Positions 52,199 to 61,654 of a DNA stretch of 64,000 bases are shown here, piece by piece. Made by a program: the position numbers and the translations under genes. Every line of letters starts with the position of its first letter. Position 1 is the first letter of the stretch. Source of the DNA: Pedobacter yonginensis (GTDB taxonomy: Bacteria > Bacteroidota > Bacteroidia > Sphingobacteriales > Sphingobacteriaceae); NCBI RefSeq assembly GCF_003173595.1, contig NZ_QGNZ01000005.1, positions 62,001 through 126,000 on the forward strand, in the 5' to 3' direction. The notes below the pieces were generated by a model. The model saw only the letters and a list, made by a program, of their open reading frames with translations. It was not told the origin of the DNA and did no database searches.

Positions 52199-52915
52199 CT
52201 ACTTTAAATGAAATAGATTATCTACTCCAAGCAGTTTCCTTGAGGTAAAACCCTCACCGAAGGTAACACCGATGTTTTTTCCAAATTCTCTTGATCTGCC
52301 AATAACACTTTCGAAAAATTCTGGAGAAGATATATAAGTATCTAAGCCCTCTACGCCAGGCGTGTAAAACTGTGTTTTAAAAGCCCTTATCGACTTAATT
52401 TTTGTGTCCATGTAATCTGTAATATCTACAATAATATCAGGCTTAAGGTAACGATCTTGAATGTACTGTAGCAACAATCTCGGACGATGTGCACCCTGTT
52501 TTTCTCCATCTAGTGTGGTTTCAATTTTGGGTAAGCCCGATAGAAACACAGAATCATAAACCAAATCGCCTGCACGGCCATGATCTGGGTGACGATCTTC
52601 TAAAGCATTGCTTAAGATAATTTCTGGCTGATACTTTCTGATCGCTTTAATCACTTCTAAACGGTGTGCCTCATCGTTTTGGAAAAAGCCATCTCGAAAC
52701 CTCAAATTTTCTCTAACGTGTAAGCCTAAAATCATTGCCGATTCGGCGGCTTCTTCATCTCTGGTTTCTGCAGTTCCCCGTGTGCCGAGCTCTCCTCGGG
52801 TTAAATCTACGATGCCTACTTTCTTGCCCAAGGCGATGTGTTTTAAAATCGTTCCTGAACAACAAAGCTCAGCATCATCTGGATGCACGGCAATGACTAA
52901 AATATCTAGTTTCAT
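52199..52915 (-). CDS. bshB1: Bacillithiol biosynthesis deacetylase BshB1
   Basis: Zinc deacetylase that removes acetate from GlcNAc-malate in bacillithiol synthesis. The 238 residues carry the LmbE-like zinc motif AVHPDDAELCCSG near 8-20, the TRGELGTRGT loop near 39-48, and HPDHGRA near 108-114. The family name BshB1 applies to the Bacillota/Bacteroidota form. It is 7 bases upstream of the glutathione peroxidase gene end, on the same strand, so a thiol-redox grouping is likely. BshA and BshC are not in the window. Confidence 0.94.
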   Translation of the reverse strand: MKLDILVIAVHPDDAELCCSGTILKHIALGKKVGIVDLTRGELGTRGTAETRDEEAAESAMILGLHVRENLRFRDGFFQNDEAHRLEVIKAIRKYQPEIILSNALEDRHPDHGRAGDLVYDSVFLSGLPKIETTLDGEKQGAHRPRLLLQYIQDRYLKPDIIVDITDYMDTKIKSIRAFKTQFYTPGVEGLDTYISSPEFFESVIGRSREFGKNIGVTFGEGFTSRKLLGVDNLFHLK

Positions 52916-52922
52916 TATTTTA

Positions 52923-53432
52923 CTACGAATTTTGATTCAGCAAGCGCTGAATGCTCTTTTTAATTTTTGAGCTCAATGGTTTGGTAAAAGGAAAGAAGAA
53001 ATCGACCAACTCTCCATGTTGATTGACCAGGTACTTATGAAAATTCCACCTCGGTTTTGAATTTAGTTTTCCGTTTTGTTTCTTATCACTCAAAAATTGA
53101 TATAAGGGATGAACTTGAGTGCCACGAACCATAATCTTATCGAAAACGGGAAATTTCACACCATGATTAATTTCGCAAAAGGTACTAATGTCCGAGCCGC
53201 TGAGGGGTTCTTGTTTTCCAAAATCGTTGGTTGGAAAACCTAATATCTCAAAATCAGGATGATTAATTTCATCCTTAAGCTGTTGAAGTTCTTTAAGTTG
53301 TGGGGTAAAACCACATTCAGAAGCCGTGTTTACAATTAATACAACCTTGTTTCTGTAAGCAGATAAGGGCTGCTCGTCGCCATTAATTTTCTTGACTTTG
53401 AATGGGTAAATATTCGGAACGCTTTCCTGCAT
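52923..53432 (-). CDS. Glutathione peroxidase family protein
   Basis: Thioredoxin-fold peroxidase of 169 residues that reduces hydroperoxides, in bacteria usually with thioredoxin as donor. The peroxidatic Cys is in NTASECGFTPQL near 35-46; the Gln/Asn motif FPTNDFGKQEP near 69-79 and WNFHKYLVNQHG near 135-146 complete the active site. It is co-directional with bshB1 (7-base gap) and DUF4294 (4-base gap), so the three probably share a transcript. Confidence 0.94.
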   Translation of the reverse strand: MQESVPNIYPFKVKKINGDEQPLSAYRNKVVLIVNTASECGFTPQLKELQQLKDEINHPDFEILGFPTNDFGKQEPLSGSDISTFCEINHGVKFPVFDKIMVRGTQVHPLYQFLSDKKQNGKLNSKPRWNFHKYLVNQHGELVDFFFPFTKPLSSKIKKSIQRLLNQNS

Positions 53433-53436
53433 TTTG

Positions 53437-54051
53437 TTATTGATAATATCCAGAGGTACGAATGATGGATTCTATATCTCTGTCTTGATTGGGGTCGTAA
53501 GTGCTTTTCAAATTATGACCAACAACTCTGGCCACAATTTGATAAGAAAACGCTGCAAAACCACCTTTAGTTTGTTTTACAATATCGTAAGTGGTTCTTC
53601 CAACTTCACGATCAATGAGTTTGGTTAATATTTGTCCTTGCGTAATGGTTAACTCTTTAATCTCCCGATTAAACATGTCTTTAATCTCATTATCACAAGC
53701 TTTAACCAATTGTTTTTGTTCTTTTTTCTCGGGTGTTTTAGCTAAGTCCTGTTCCAATTGCTCATATCTGCGTTTGGCGTACAAGGCATAAGGCATCACC
53801 TTTAAAACGTTGTAACGCAAGCGATTGTAAGCAGCTTGCTCTGCTGGAGATTTCCAAATTCTGGCCGCAAAAATACTAACATCGTTTAGTTGCATCCAAG
53901 GAATCATCACACCGTTATCATTTGTAGAGGCAACTCTAATGGTATCGGCCTTGCCCAATTTAGGAAAAACTGGGGATGCAGGGTCTTGTGCTTTTAGCGA
54001 AATGCTAAAAATCATTACAATACACAGAAAAAAGAGCCCTTTAAATTTCAT
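53437..54051 (-). CDS. DUF4294 family secreted protein
   Basis: A 204-residue Bacteroidota-restricted protein of unknown function. Signal peptide MKFKGLFFLCIVMIFSISLKA is clear. Family blocks: VSIFAARIWKSPAEQAAYNRL, NVLKVMPYALYAKRRYEQLE, FNREIKELTITQGQILTKLIDRE, of which key residues are the Tyr/Arg-rich centre near 84-105. It is divergent from relA with a 110-base gap. Probably the first gene of a unit with gpx and bshB1. Confidence 0.85.
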   Translation of the reverse strand: MKFKGLFFLCIVMIFSISLKAQDPASPVFPKLGKADTIRVASTNDNGVMIPWMQLNDVSIFAARIWKSPAEQAAYNRLRYNVLKVMPYALYAKRRYEQLEQDLAKTPEKKEQKQLVKACDNEIKDMFNREIKELTITQGQILTKLIDREVGRTTYDIVKQTKGGFAAFSYQIVARVVGHNLKSTYDPNQDRDIESIIRTSGYYQ

Positions 54052-54161
54052 AAATTTATACTTTTACAAAGTTAGGTGTTATTTCATATATAAGGTGTTT
54101 CACAGATCTAATATAAGTTTTATTCATAAATAAGACGCAATTTTTTACGCAAAAAATACAA

Positions 54162-56369
54162 ATGAAAACAGAGTTAGTGATTGATTTAGAGGCGGAAAAA
54201 CAAGAAATTCTAAAAAGATACAGGGCATTGTTACGGGCCAGCAAGTCCACATTACAAAAAGGAGATAAGAAGGAAATCCGCAAAGCATTTGATATGGCAT
54301 TAGAAAGCCATAAAGACATGCGACGTAAATCTGGCGAACCCTATATTTATCATCCAATAGCGGTAGCACAGATTGCAGCAGAAGAAATTGGTTTGGGTAC
54401 AACATCAATTGTTTGTGCCCTATTGCATGATGTAGTGGAAGATACGGACATTACACTTGAGGATATAGAACGCGAATTTGGCAAGAAAACCGCCAAGATT
54501 ATCGATGGTTTAACCAAAATATCTGGCGTTTTCGATACAAATAGTTCCTTGCAAGCCGAGAATTTCAGAAAAATGTTGCTTACCCTGGCAGATGATGTTC
54601 GTGTAATACTGATTAAACTAGCTGATAGATTGCACAACATGCGCACGATGGAGTTTATGCCTCGTCATAAGCAACTCAAAATCGCTTCAGAAACCATTTA
54701 TCTTTATGCACCCCTGGCCCATCGCTTGGGGCTTTATGCCATCAAATCCGAACTCGAAGATCTTTCCATGAAATATCTTGAGCCCGATACCTATAAATTT
54801 GTTGCCAAAAAGTTAAACGAGAAAAAAGCCGAACGGGCAATGTTTATCAAAAAGTTTGTAGAACCAATTGATGAAATCGTACACGAACAGGGTTTAGTTG
54901 CTGATGTTTATGGCCGCCCAAAATCAATTCATTCCATCTGGAATAAAATGAAGAAAAAGAACATCCCTTTTGAGGAGGTTTATGATCTTTTTGCGATCCG
55001 CATTATTTTGGATAGCCCGCCAGAAAACGAAAAGGCCGATTGTTGGAAAGCCTATTCTATTGTAACGGATTTATACCGCCCCAATCCTGATCGCTTGCGC
55101 GATTGGGTATCCTCACCAAAAGGAAATGGTTACGAGAGCTTGCATACTACCGTAATGGGCCCTCGCGGCCAATGGGTTGAGGTACAAATTCGTACACAGC
55201 GAATGAATGAAATTGCGGAGAAAGGTTTCGCCGCACATTGGAAGTACAAAGAATCGAGCAACGATAATGGTTTGGATCAATGGATTCAAAAAGTGAGGGA
55301 GATGCTCAGCAATCCTGAAGCCAATGCGCTCGATTTCTTGGATGATTTTAAGATGAATCTATTCTCCGACGAAATTTTCATCTTTACTCCCAAAGGATCG
55401 CTTATTCAATTGCCATTAGGTGCAACGGCGCTAGATTTCGCCTTTGAAATTCACACGGGAGTGGGCGCAACCTGTATTGGTGCGAAGGTAAATCATAAAC
55501 TGGTACCCATATCTTACAAACTCCAAAATGGCGATCAAGTAGAAATTATCACCTCTAGCAAGCAAACGCCAAAAGAAGATTGGCTGAATATTGTGGTTAC
55601 GGCGAAAGCTAAATCCAAAATTAAATCCTCTTTAAAAGAAGAAAAACGCAAAATTGCCGATAACGGAAAAGAAATTTTAGAGCGTAAGTTAAAATCGCTT
55701 AAAATCACATACAACACCGATAACCTTCAAAAAATAAGTTACTTTTTTAAGCTGCCCTCCACACAAGAACTCTTTGTACATGTAGCACAAGGGAAGATAG
55801 AACTTAAGGATATTAAGGAATATTTAAGCACAGAAAAAGAAGTAGAAAGCCGTGCGCCAGAACGCCCAGAAAATCTATCGGTTGATGGCATTAAAAATAA
55901 AATTAAAGGTGGAGAATCTGATATTCTTTTAATTGGCGAAGACATGCAACGCATTGATTATACGCTTGCTGCATGTTGCAACCCAATTCCGGGGGATGAT
56001 GTTTTTGGATTCATTACCGTAAGTGAAGGCATTAAAATACACAGAACCAATTGCCCTAATGCCACACAACTTATGGCCAACTATGGCTACCGCGTGGTTA
56101 AAGCAAAATGGAACAAACAACAAGAACTAACCTTTTTAACCGGATTAAAAATTGTTGGAATTGATGATGTGGGGCTTATCAACAACATTACCCGAGTAAT
56201 TTCAACTGATTTTAAGGTAAATATGCGTTCGATTACAGTTGATACCAACGATGGTATTTTTGAAGGCTCAATTATGATTTTTGTTAACGATACAGAGCAC
56301 TTAGAAAATCTCATTAAAAACTTATTAAAAGTTAGGGGTGTTACCGGCGTAACTAGGTTTGATGCTTAA
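54162..56369 (+). CDS. relA: RelA/SpoT bifunctional (p)ppGpp synthetase/hydrolase
   Basis: Stringent-response enzyme of 735 residues. The HD hydrolase domain is intact (ALLHDVVEDTD near 85-95 and KLADRLHNMRT near 151-161), so it can degrade (p)ppGpp as well. The synthetase domain has the RFGRPK-like segment YGRPKSIHSIW near 248 and GYESLHTTVMGP near 324. TGS (FIFTPKGSLIQLPLGATALDFAF region near 405) and C-terminal ACT domain (EGSIMIFVND near 705) complete the long RSH layout. As the only RSH protein seen here, it may be the cell's main one. Confidence 0.96.
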   Translation: MKTELVIDLEAEKQEILKRYRALLRASKSTLQKGDKKEIRKAFDMALESHKDMRRKSGEPYIYHPIAVAQIAAEEIGLGTTSIVCALLHDVVEDTDITLEDIEREFGKKTAKIIDGLTKISGVFDTNSSLQAENFRKMLLTLADDVRVILIKLADRLHNMRTMEFMPRHKQLKIASETIYLYAPLAHRLGLYAIKSELEDLSMKYLEPDTYKFVAKKLNEKKAERAMFIKKFVEPIDEIVHEQGLVADVYGRPKSIHSIWNKMKKKNIPFEEVYDLFAIRIILDSPPENEKADCWKAYSIVTDLYRPNPDRLRDWVSSPKGNGYESLHTTVMGPRGQWVEVQIRTQRMNEIAEKGFAAHWKYKESSNDNGLDQWIQKVREMLSNPEANALDFLDDFKMNLFSDEIFIFTPKGSLIQLPLGATALDFAFEIHTGVGATCIGAKVNHKLVPISYKLQNGDQVEIITSSKQTPKEDWLNIVVTAKAKSKIKSSLKEEKRKIADNGKEILERKLKSLKITYNTDNLQKISYFFKLPSTQELFVHVAQGKIELKDIKEYLSTEKEVESRAPERPENLSVDGIKNKIKGGESDILLIGEDMQRIDYTLAACCNPIPGDDVFGFITVSEGIKIHRTNCPNATQLMANYGYRVVKAKWNKQQELTFLTGLKIVGIDDVGLINNITRVISTDFKVNMRSITVDTNDGIFEGSIMIFVNDTEHLENLIKNLLKVRGVTGVTRFDA

Positions 56370-56387
56370 ATGATACTTTCGATTAAG

Positions 56388-56408
56388 ATGCTGAAATAAA
56401 TTCAGCAT
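56388..56408. repeat. ATGCTGAA-ATAAA-TTCAGCAT hairpin (dispersed repeat)
   Basis: An 8-bp perfect stem inside AAGATGCTGAA...TTCAGCATGACG, 18 bases behind the relA stop. It has no T run, so termination is doubtful. Related to the palindrome at 7773. Confidence 0.6.
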
Positions 56409-56633
56409 GACGGATTGTTTATTTAGCATAAGGGATGGGTTTAAGGTATTATTCCCCGAATTCATTTCAGGGTCTTGGCTAGTTTTAAAGGGTATTTTTA
56501 TTACCCAGAACTCGCCAAAACATAGCGTTGAAAGGTTAAAAACCCTTCAAATTCAATCCGTAAGAAAGCCATTTAATCCTTCAACTTTACAACATTTAAA
56601 CAATCAAAAGCTAGGAGAATCAAACAATTTACA

Positions 56634-56641
56634 TACCTTTG
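56634..56641 (+). promoter_or_regulatory. Probable -7 box of the Fur-family gene
   Basis: TACCTTTG matches TAnnTTTG exactly and lies 17 bases ahead of the ATG at 56659. A TTG element at the expected -33 distance is not obvious. The 289-base gap 56370-56658 holds otherwise only the hairpin at 56388. Confidence 0.45.
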
Positions 56642-56658
56642 AATGGAGTTAGAAAACT

Positions 56659-57156
56659 ATGTCTGAACAAAAAACAAATGAGCTCGTTCGTAAGATTTTT
56701 GAGGCTTATTTAGAGAACAAAAACCTGCGTAAAACACCAGAGCGTTTCGCCATATTGGAAGAAATATATTCTAGAAACGACCATTTTGATGTTGAAACCC
56801 TATACATTCACATGAAAAACCAAAAGTATCGTGTAAGCCGAGCAACGGTTTATAATACTTTAGAGTTATTGGTATCGTGTGATTTGGTAACTAAACATCA
56901 ATTCGGGAAAAACATGGCCCAATTCGAAAAATCTTACGGCTACCGCCAACACGATCACGTAATTTGTATTGAATGTGGCAAAGTTGTGGAGTTTTGCGAC
57001 CCACGTGTACACCAAATTCAAACCATGGTGGGCGATCTTCTAAAATTCGATATTAAACACCATTCCTTAAATATGTATGGATTCTGCTCTGATTGCAGTG
57101 TATCCAGAAAAGTAAGTGAAAACGCCACAGCAGCAGCGAAAGTTGAAGCAAATTAA
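56659..57156 (+). CDS. Fur family metal-responsive transcriptional regulator
   Basis: A 165-residue winged-helix repressor. The DNA-binding region includes RKTPERFAILEEIYSRNDHFDVETLY near 20-45, and the regulatory metal site has the RQHDHVICIECGKVVEF block near 95-110 with a distal GFCSDCS near 139-145. The CxxC pairs at both ends suggest a structural zinc. It may be Fur, PerR or Zur; an Asp close to the His cluster, needed to judge PerR, cannot be decided by eye. It is 39 bases ahead of purA. Confidence 0.93.
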   Translation: MSEQKTNELVRKIFEAYLENKNLRKTPERFAILEEIYSRNDHFDVETLYIHMKNQKYRVSRATVYNTLELLVSCDLVTKHQFGKNMAQFEKSYGYRQHDHVICIECGKVVEFCDPRVHQIQTMVGDLLKFDIKHHSLNMYGFCSDCSVSRKVSENATAAAKVEAN

Positions 57157-57195
57157 ATCAATCCTAAATAATAAAACCCGCTTAATTTTTTAATA

Positions 57196-58476
57196 ATGAC
57201 GCAAGTAGATGTACTTCTCGGCCTACAATGGGGCGATGAAGGAAAGGGAAAAATCGTTGATGTTCTAAGTCCAAAATACGATCTTATTGCCCGCTTCCAA
57301 GGTGGTCCAAACGCTGGGCATACGCTGGAATTTGACGGTAAGAAATTCGTTTTGAATACCATACCATCAGGAATCTTTAACGAGAAAACCATGAACCTTA
57401 TTGGTAATGGTGTAGTTATCGATCCAATCATATTAAAAAGAGAACTAGATAATCTAAAAAAAGCTGGTCACGACCCAGTTGCTGAGGGCAAATTAGTGAT
57501 TGCCAGAAAAGCCCACTTGATTTTGCCAACCCATCAATTATTAGATGCAGCAAACGAGGCCAGAATGGGTAAAAACAAAATTGGATCTACCTTAAAGGGT
57601 ATTGGTCCAACTTACATGGATAAAACCGGACGTAATGGGTTACGCGTTGGCGATACCACCCTGCCCGATTTTAAAGAACGCTACAATAAATTAGTAGAAA
57701 AACACACAGAAATTCTCTCTCATTACGAAGGTTTCGAGTATGAATTGGCAGAGAAAGAAGCCTCCTTTTTTGAAGCCATAGAATTCTTAAAAAGCATTCC
57801 ACATGTAGATAGCGAACATTTTGTAAATGGCTATCTAAAAGAAGGAAAGGCCGTATTGGCAGAAGGTGCACAAGGTACTTTGTTGGATGTAGATTTTGGT
57901 TCATACCCATTTGTAACATCAAGCAACACCACAACTGCTGGTGCTTGTACAGGATTGGGTATTGCACCTAACAAAGTTGGGGCCGTGTATGGTATTTTTA
58001 AAGCCTATTGTACACGTGTTGGTGGCGGTCCCTTCCCTACTGAACTAGACAATGAAGTAGGCGAGAACCTACGTGCCCTTGGGCATGAATTTGGTGCAAC
58101 TACAGGACGTGCTCGCCGTTGTGGATGGATAGATTTGCCAGCCTTAAAATATGCCATTATGTTAAATGGCGTTACCGATTTAATTATGATGAAGGCAGAT
58201 GTTTTAGATACTTTCGACACCATTTATGCTTGTACACACTACGAATATAATGGCGAAACCATCGATTACATGCCATACGACATCATTTCTATCCAACCAA
58301 AACCTGTTTTAAAAGCGATAGAAGGCTGGGCTACTGATGTAACCAAAATTACATCCGTTGATGAAATCCCTTCAAAATTACAAGCTTATATCGATTACTT
58401 AGAAAAAGAATTAGAAGTTCCCATCAAATTCCTTTCAGTAGGACCAGATCGGGCACAAACTTTAGAATTACGTTAA
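57196..58476 (+). CDS. purA: Adenylosuccinate synthetase
   Basis: Condenses IMP and aspartate with GTP hydrolysis, the first step from IMP to AMP. The 426 residues include LLGLQWGDEGKGKIVDVL near 7-24 (P-loop variant), GGPNAGHTL near 36-44, LKGIGPTYMDK near 133-143 and the C-terminal TTGRARRCGWIDL near 300. Co-directional with the Fur-family gene; a strong terminator follows. Confidence 0.98.
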   Translation: MTQVDVLLGLQWGDEGKGKIVDVLSPKYDLIARFQGGPNAGHTLEFDGKKFVLNTIPSGIFNEKTMNLIGNGVVIDPIILKRELDNLKKAGHDPVAEGKLVIARKAHLILPTHQLLDAANEARMGKNKIGSTLKGIGPTYMDKTGRNGLRVGDTTLPDFKERYNKLVEKHTEILSHYEGFEYELAEKEASFFEAIEFLKSIPHVDSEHFVNGYLKEGKAVLAEGAQGTLLDVDFGSYPFVTSSNTTTAGACTGLGIAPNKVGAVYGIFKAYCTRVGGGPFPTELDNEVGENLRALGHEFGATTGRARRCGWIDLPALKYAIMLNGVTDLIMMKADVLDTFDTIYACTHYEYNGETIDYMPYDIISIQPKPVLKAIEGWATDVTKITSVDEIPSKLQAYIDYLEKELEVPIKFLSVGPDRAQTLELR

Positions 58477-58520
58477 ACTATTTTCAGCATTGCTGATTTA
58501 GAGATTATTTGAATGAATAA

Positions 58521-58553
58521 GGCAACTTTCTCTGCTGAAAGTTGCCTTTTTTT
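58521..58553 (+). terminator. Rho-independent terminator of purA
   Basis: GGCAACTTTC (58521-58530) pairs perfectly with GAAAGTTGCC (58537-58546) across TCTGCT and is followed by seven T's. Confidence 0.93.
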
Positions 58554-58689
58554 ATACTTATTTTCGTTAGTACAAACACCGCTTACTAGGAACGGAAAAT
58601 GTAATCATGCGATTTTAATTGCGCTTCGCTTTATATGTTATTGCGTTGCGTCGGTGCTTCATAATTTATTTTGCTTGCCAAAACTATTT

Positions 58690-58717
58690 TTGATTAGGCT
58701 GGCTTTAATTACCTTTG
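58690..58717 (+). promoter_or_regulatory. Probable pabB promoter
   Basis: TTG at 58690-58692, 17 bases, and TACCTTTG at 58710-58717, an exact match to the -7 consensus. The nominal TTG start at 58715 lies inside this box, so the message must begin downstream of it. Confidence 0.6.
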
Positions 58718-58723
58718 TTCAGC

Positions 58724-59983
58724 TTGAAAACTCCAGAAACCATCATCGATTTTAAATACAAGGCCCTGAATTGGGCAAACCAATTTGGCGTATGTTGTTT
58801 TCTAGATTCAAATGAATACCAGGACAAATACGCTGCCTTTGATTTTTTGCTGGCTGTGGATGTTCAAACCGAGTTGAAATCTTCAAGAGGCAATTCATTC
58901 GATCAATTAAAAACTTTTTGCGATAAACACAAACAGTGGATTTTTGGTTACTTGGGCTACGATTTAAAAAATCAGATAGAAGACCTGTCATCTAAAAACA
59001 GAGACCAGTTAAAATTTGACGACCTCTATTTCTTTATTCCAAAATATCTAATCGCCTATAAAAATGGAATTGCAGAGGTTTTAATTGGAGATGCTTCTCT
59101 ATTAAATGAAATTGATGATTTCATACCTGAGTCCAATTTACCAAGCAAAAAACCAACGATTAAATCTCGACTTTCAGAAACGCAATACATAGAGAAAATC
59201 GAATTACTGAAAGAACACATCGCTAGAGGCGACATTTATGAAATCAATTTTTGTCAGGAGTTTTTTGCCGAACATGCCGAGATTAATCCACTCGAAATAT
59301 TCGAATCTTTGAATCGATTATCGCCCACTCCATTTGCAGGTTTCTTTAAAATCAATCAACGTTACATCCTATCCGCAACACCCGAAAGATTTTTATGCAA
59401 ACGCGGCGATAAGCTCATTTCACAACCCATCAAAGGTACGGCAAAGCGAAGTTTAGACGCTGAGGAAGACGAAGCCATAAAATCTGCGCTAAGGAACGAC
59501 ATTAAGGAACAGGCTGAAAATGTGATGATTGTGGATTTAGTACGGCACGATTTGACAAAATCAGCAATTAAAGGAAGCGTAAAAGTTGAGGAACTGTTCG
59601 GAATTTATACCTTTCCGCAAGTGCATCAAATGATTTCGACAATTGGTTGTCACCTTCATCCAGATGTTCATTTTATAGAAGCGATTAAAAATGCCTTTCC
59701 TATGGGCTCGATGACTGGAGCGCCAAAAGTGAAGGCCATGCAACTTATAGAACAATATGAAGAAACCAAGAGAGGTGTTTTTTCAGGATCGTTTGGCTGC
59801 ATCAATCCGAACGGTGATTTTGATTTTAATGTGGTCATCAGAACCATCCTATATGATGGTGAAGCAAAATATCTTTCCTTTCAAGTGGGTAGCGCAATTA
59901 CCTATCAAAGCAATGCAAATGCAGAATACGAGGAATGCATGCTCAAAGCCACTGCAATTTTGAAAGTTTTAGGTGCACAGTAA
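58724..59983 (+). CDS. pabB: Chorismate-binding aminodeoxychorismate/anthranilate synthase component I
   Basis: Chorismate-utilising enzyme that forms aminodeoxychorismate (PabB) or anthranilate (TrpE). I start at TTG 58724 (LKTPETIIDFKYKAL, 419 residues), because the earlier TTG at 58715 overlaps the promoter and no ATG exists near the N-terminus. Blocks: YLGYDLKNQIEDL, PIKGTAKRS, the catalytic DLVRHDLTKSA, and GSMTGAPKVKAM. The short form and the absence of other trp genes make PabB the better call; no glutamine amidotransferase is adjacent. The class IV aminotransferase at 20.9 kb could be PabC. Confidence 0.85.
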   Translation: MKTPETIIDFKYKALNWANQFGVCCFLDSNEYQDKYAAFDFLLAVDVQTELKSSRGNSFDQLKTFCDKHKQWIFGYLGYDLKNQIEDLSSKNRDQLKFDDLYFFIPKYLIAYKNGIAEVLIGDASLLNEIDDFIPESNLPSKKPTIKSRLSETQYIEKIELLKEHIARGDIYEINFCQEFFAEHAEINPLEIFESLNRLSPTPFAGFFKINQRYILSATPERFLCKRGDKLISQPIKGTAKRSLDAEEDEAIKSALRNDIKEQAENVMIVDLVRHDLTKSAIKGSVKVEELFGIYTFPQVHQMISTIGCHLHPDVHFIEAIKNAFPMGSMTGAPKVKAMQLIEQYEETKRGVFSGSFGCINPNGDFDFNVVIRTILYDGEAKYLSFQVGSAITYQSNANAEYEECMLKATAILKVLGAQ

Positions 59984-60029
59984 AACAAAAAAAGGTGGAA
60001 GTGTTTTGCCTAAGCAAGAAACTTCCACC
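59982..60029 (-). terminator. Terminator between pabB and the M48 protease gene
   Basis: GGTGGAAGT (59994-60002) pairs with ACTTCCACC (60021-60029). On the minus strand a T-rich run follows (complement of 59984-59993), so it ends the leftward protease transcript. Confidence 0.8.
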
Positions 60030-60053
60030 CCAATATACGGATATTTAAAATCC

Positions 60054-60860
60054 TTATTTCTTGTAATACTGCTGTGCTTCAGGTAAGTATTTTTGAATTT
60101 GTGCAATCCTGGTCGCATCACTTGGGTGAGTACTTAAAAATTCAGCAGGTTTTTGCGCATTTGCAGATGCTGAAGACATTCTATTCCAAAAACTTACTGA
60201 TGATTGTGGGTTGTAACCAGCCATTGCCATAAATATTAAACCTAATCGATCGGCCTCTAATTCCTGATTACGAGAATATTTTAACATTGCTATAGGGGCG
60301 CCAACGCCATAAAGTGTATTGAAAGTAGATTGTGCTCTTGGGTTTTTAGATAGAGCAACACCCCCTGCAGTTCCAATACCTTGCGCAACCATTTCTTGCG
60401 ACATGCGTTCTGCCGAGTGACCAGCGATTGCATGGGCAATTTCGTGTCCCATAACTGTTGCTAAGCCCGCATCGTCTTGTGTAACTGGCAAGATACCAGT
60501 GTAAACCACAATTTTTCCACCTGGCATACACCAGGCATTTTTTTCATTATTTTGAACAACATTTACCTCCCATTTATAATCCTGTATCAAATTTCCATAG
60601 TTGTTGTTGTTCATATAGGTTTGAACGGCAGAAATTAATCGGCTACCAATGGTTTTAACTTTCAAAGCCTGTGCATTAGATGCTGGCAAAACCGTTGTTT
60701 TATTCTCCGTTAAGAACTCGCTGTACGCCTGAAAAGCCATAGGCAAAACTTGGTCGTTACTTACCAAATTTAATCTACTACGACCCGTTAATGGAACAGT
60801 AGAACAAGAATTGAACAATAGTAAACCGGCAACACTTGCGGTTAGTAATAACTTTTTCAT
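60054..60860 (-). CDS. M48 family metalloprotease, lipoprotein
   Basis: A zinc endopeptidase of 268 residues of the Oma1/LoiP/BepA-like group, probably for envelope quality control. A lipoprotein signal (MKKLLLTASVAGLLLFNSC, lipobox FNSC) anchors it. The zinc motif HEIAHAIAGH is near 138-147, with the third ligand Glu in QELEADRLG near 200-208. No membrane helix other than the signal. It follows a hairpin terminator and is unlinked to neighbours. Confidence 0.93.
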   Translation of the reverse strand: MKKLLLTASVAGLLLFNSCSTVPLTGRSRLNLVSNDQVLPMAFQAYSEFLTENKTTVLPASNAQALKVKTIGSRLISAVQTYMNNNNYGNLIQDYKWEVNVVQNNEKNAWCMPGGKIVVYTGILPVTQDDAGLATVMGHEIAHAIAGHSAERMSQEMVAQGIGTAGGVALSKNPRAQSTFNTLYGVGAPIAMLKYSRNQELEADRLGLIFMAMAGYNPQSSVSFWNRMSSASANAQKPAEFLSTHPSDATRIAQIQKYLPEAQQYYKK

Positions 60861-60957
60861 AAAAAATAATATTTTTTTAAAGGTGTAAACTCAAATTGTA
60901 AGCAAACAATGTAGTAACATTTAGCTTACAAATAAGTTTCAAAAGCTGTGCGATTTG

Positions 60958-61605
60958 TTAATTAGTTTTGTTTCGAAACAAATACACCTTGGATTCTTTG
61001 CCCTTCAGCAAGCGCTCTAAATTTTTCTGGTGCGTAACCAATATTAGAATACAAACCACCATTCCATAAAGTACTTCTGATTTTATGGATACTTGAAACA
61101 AAAAGACAACGCTGAGCGGAAAGGTAAATCCCGCACAAATTGAACTCAATGAAACATATTTTGTTAGCAAAAGAACGACCACAAAAACCAGAACACAAAG
61201 CATAGATGCTTCGAAATTAACGGCTAAAATCATTCCAAAAAGCGTTGCAACACCCTTTCCGCCCCGAAAACCAGCAAATACCGGGAATAAATGACCCATT
61301 ACAGCCGTTACGCCAAGTGCCAACTGATAGTTAACGAAAACAACTGAATTTTGTGGGCCAGTTACACTCATGCCAATTAGATAGGCAAGATTAGTGGCGG
61401 TATAGCCTTTGGCAATGTCGATAACCATTACCGCAATGCCTGCTTTTTTACCCAAAACCCTAAAAGTATTTGTAGCCCCTGCGTTGCCACTGCCGTATTC
61501 TCTAACGTCCACGCCATAAAAGGCTTGTCCTAGCCAAACCGCCGTTGGGATGGAGCCGAAAAGGTAAGCAAGAAGTAAAGCGCTGAGAGAATAAACCGTA
61601 ACCAT
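60958..61605 (-). CDS. plsY: Glycerol-3-phosphate 1-O-acyltransferase PlsY
   Basis: Acyl-phosphate-dependent acyltransferase that starts phospholipid synthesis. The 215-residue membrane protein has five hydrophobic segments and the family loops GSIPTAVWLG near 17-26, GSGNAGATNTFRVLG near 38-52, and FRGGKGVATLFG near 112-123. plsX is not adjacent. The gene is downstream of nadC on the same strand (49-base gap). Confidence 0.95.
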   Translation of the reverse strand: MVTVYSLSALLLAYLFGSIPTAVWLGQAFYGVDVREYGSGNAGATNTFRVLGKKAGIAVMVIDIAKGYTATNLAYLIGMSVTGPQNSVVFVNYQLALGVTAVMGHLFPVFAGFRGGKGVATLFGMILAVNFEASMLCVLVFVVVLLLTKYVSLSSICAGFTFPLSVVFLFQVSIKSEVLYGMVVCILILVTHQKNLERLLKGKESKVYLFRNKTN

Positions 61606-61654
61606 AGCCTACAATGATACAAAAAATAAGCGTTTTATTAAGCAGCTCATTACG

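Noticed and set aside
56407..56652. 81-codon frame between relA and the Fur-family gene
   Set aside because: It begins in the dispersed hairpin and ends inside the Fur promoter; no protein-like pattern.
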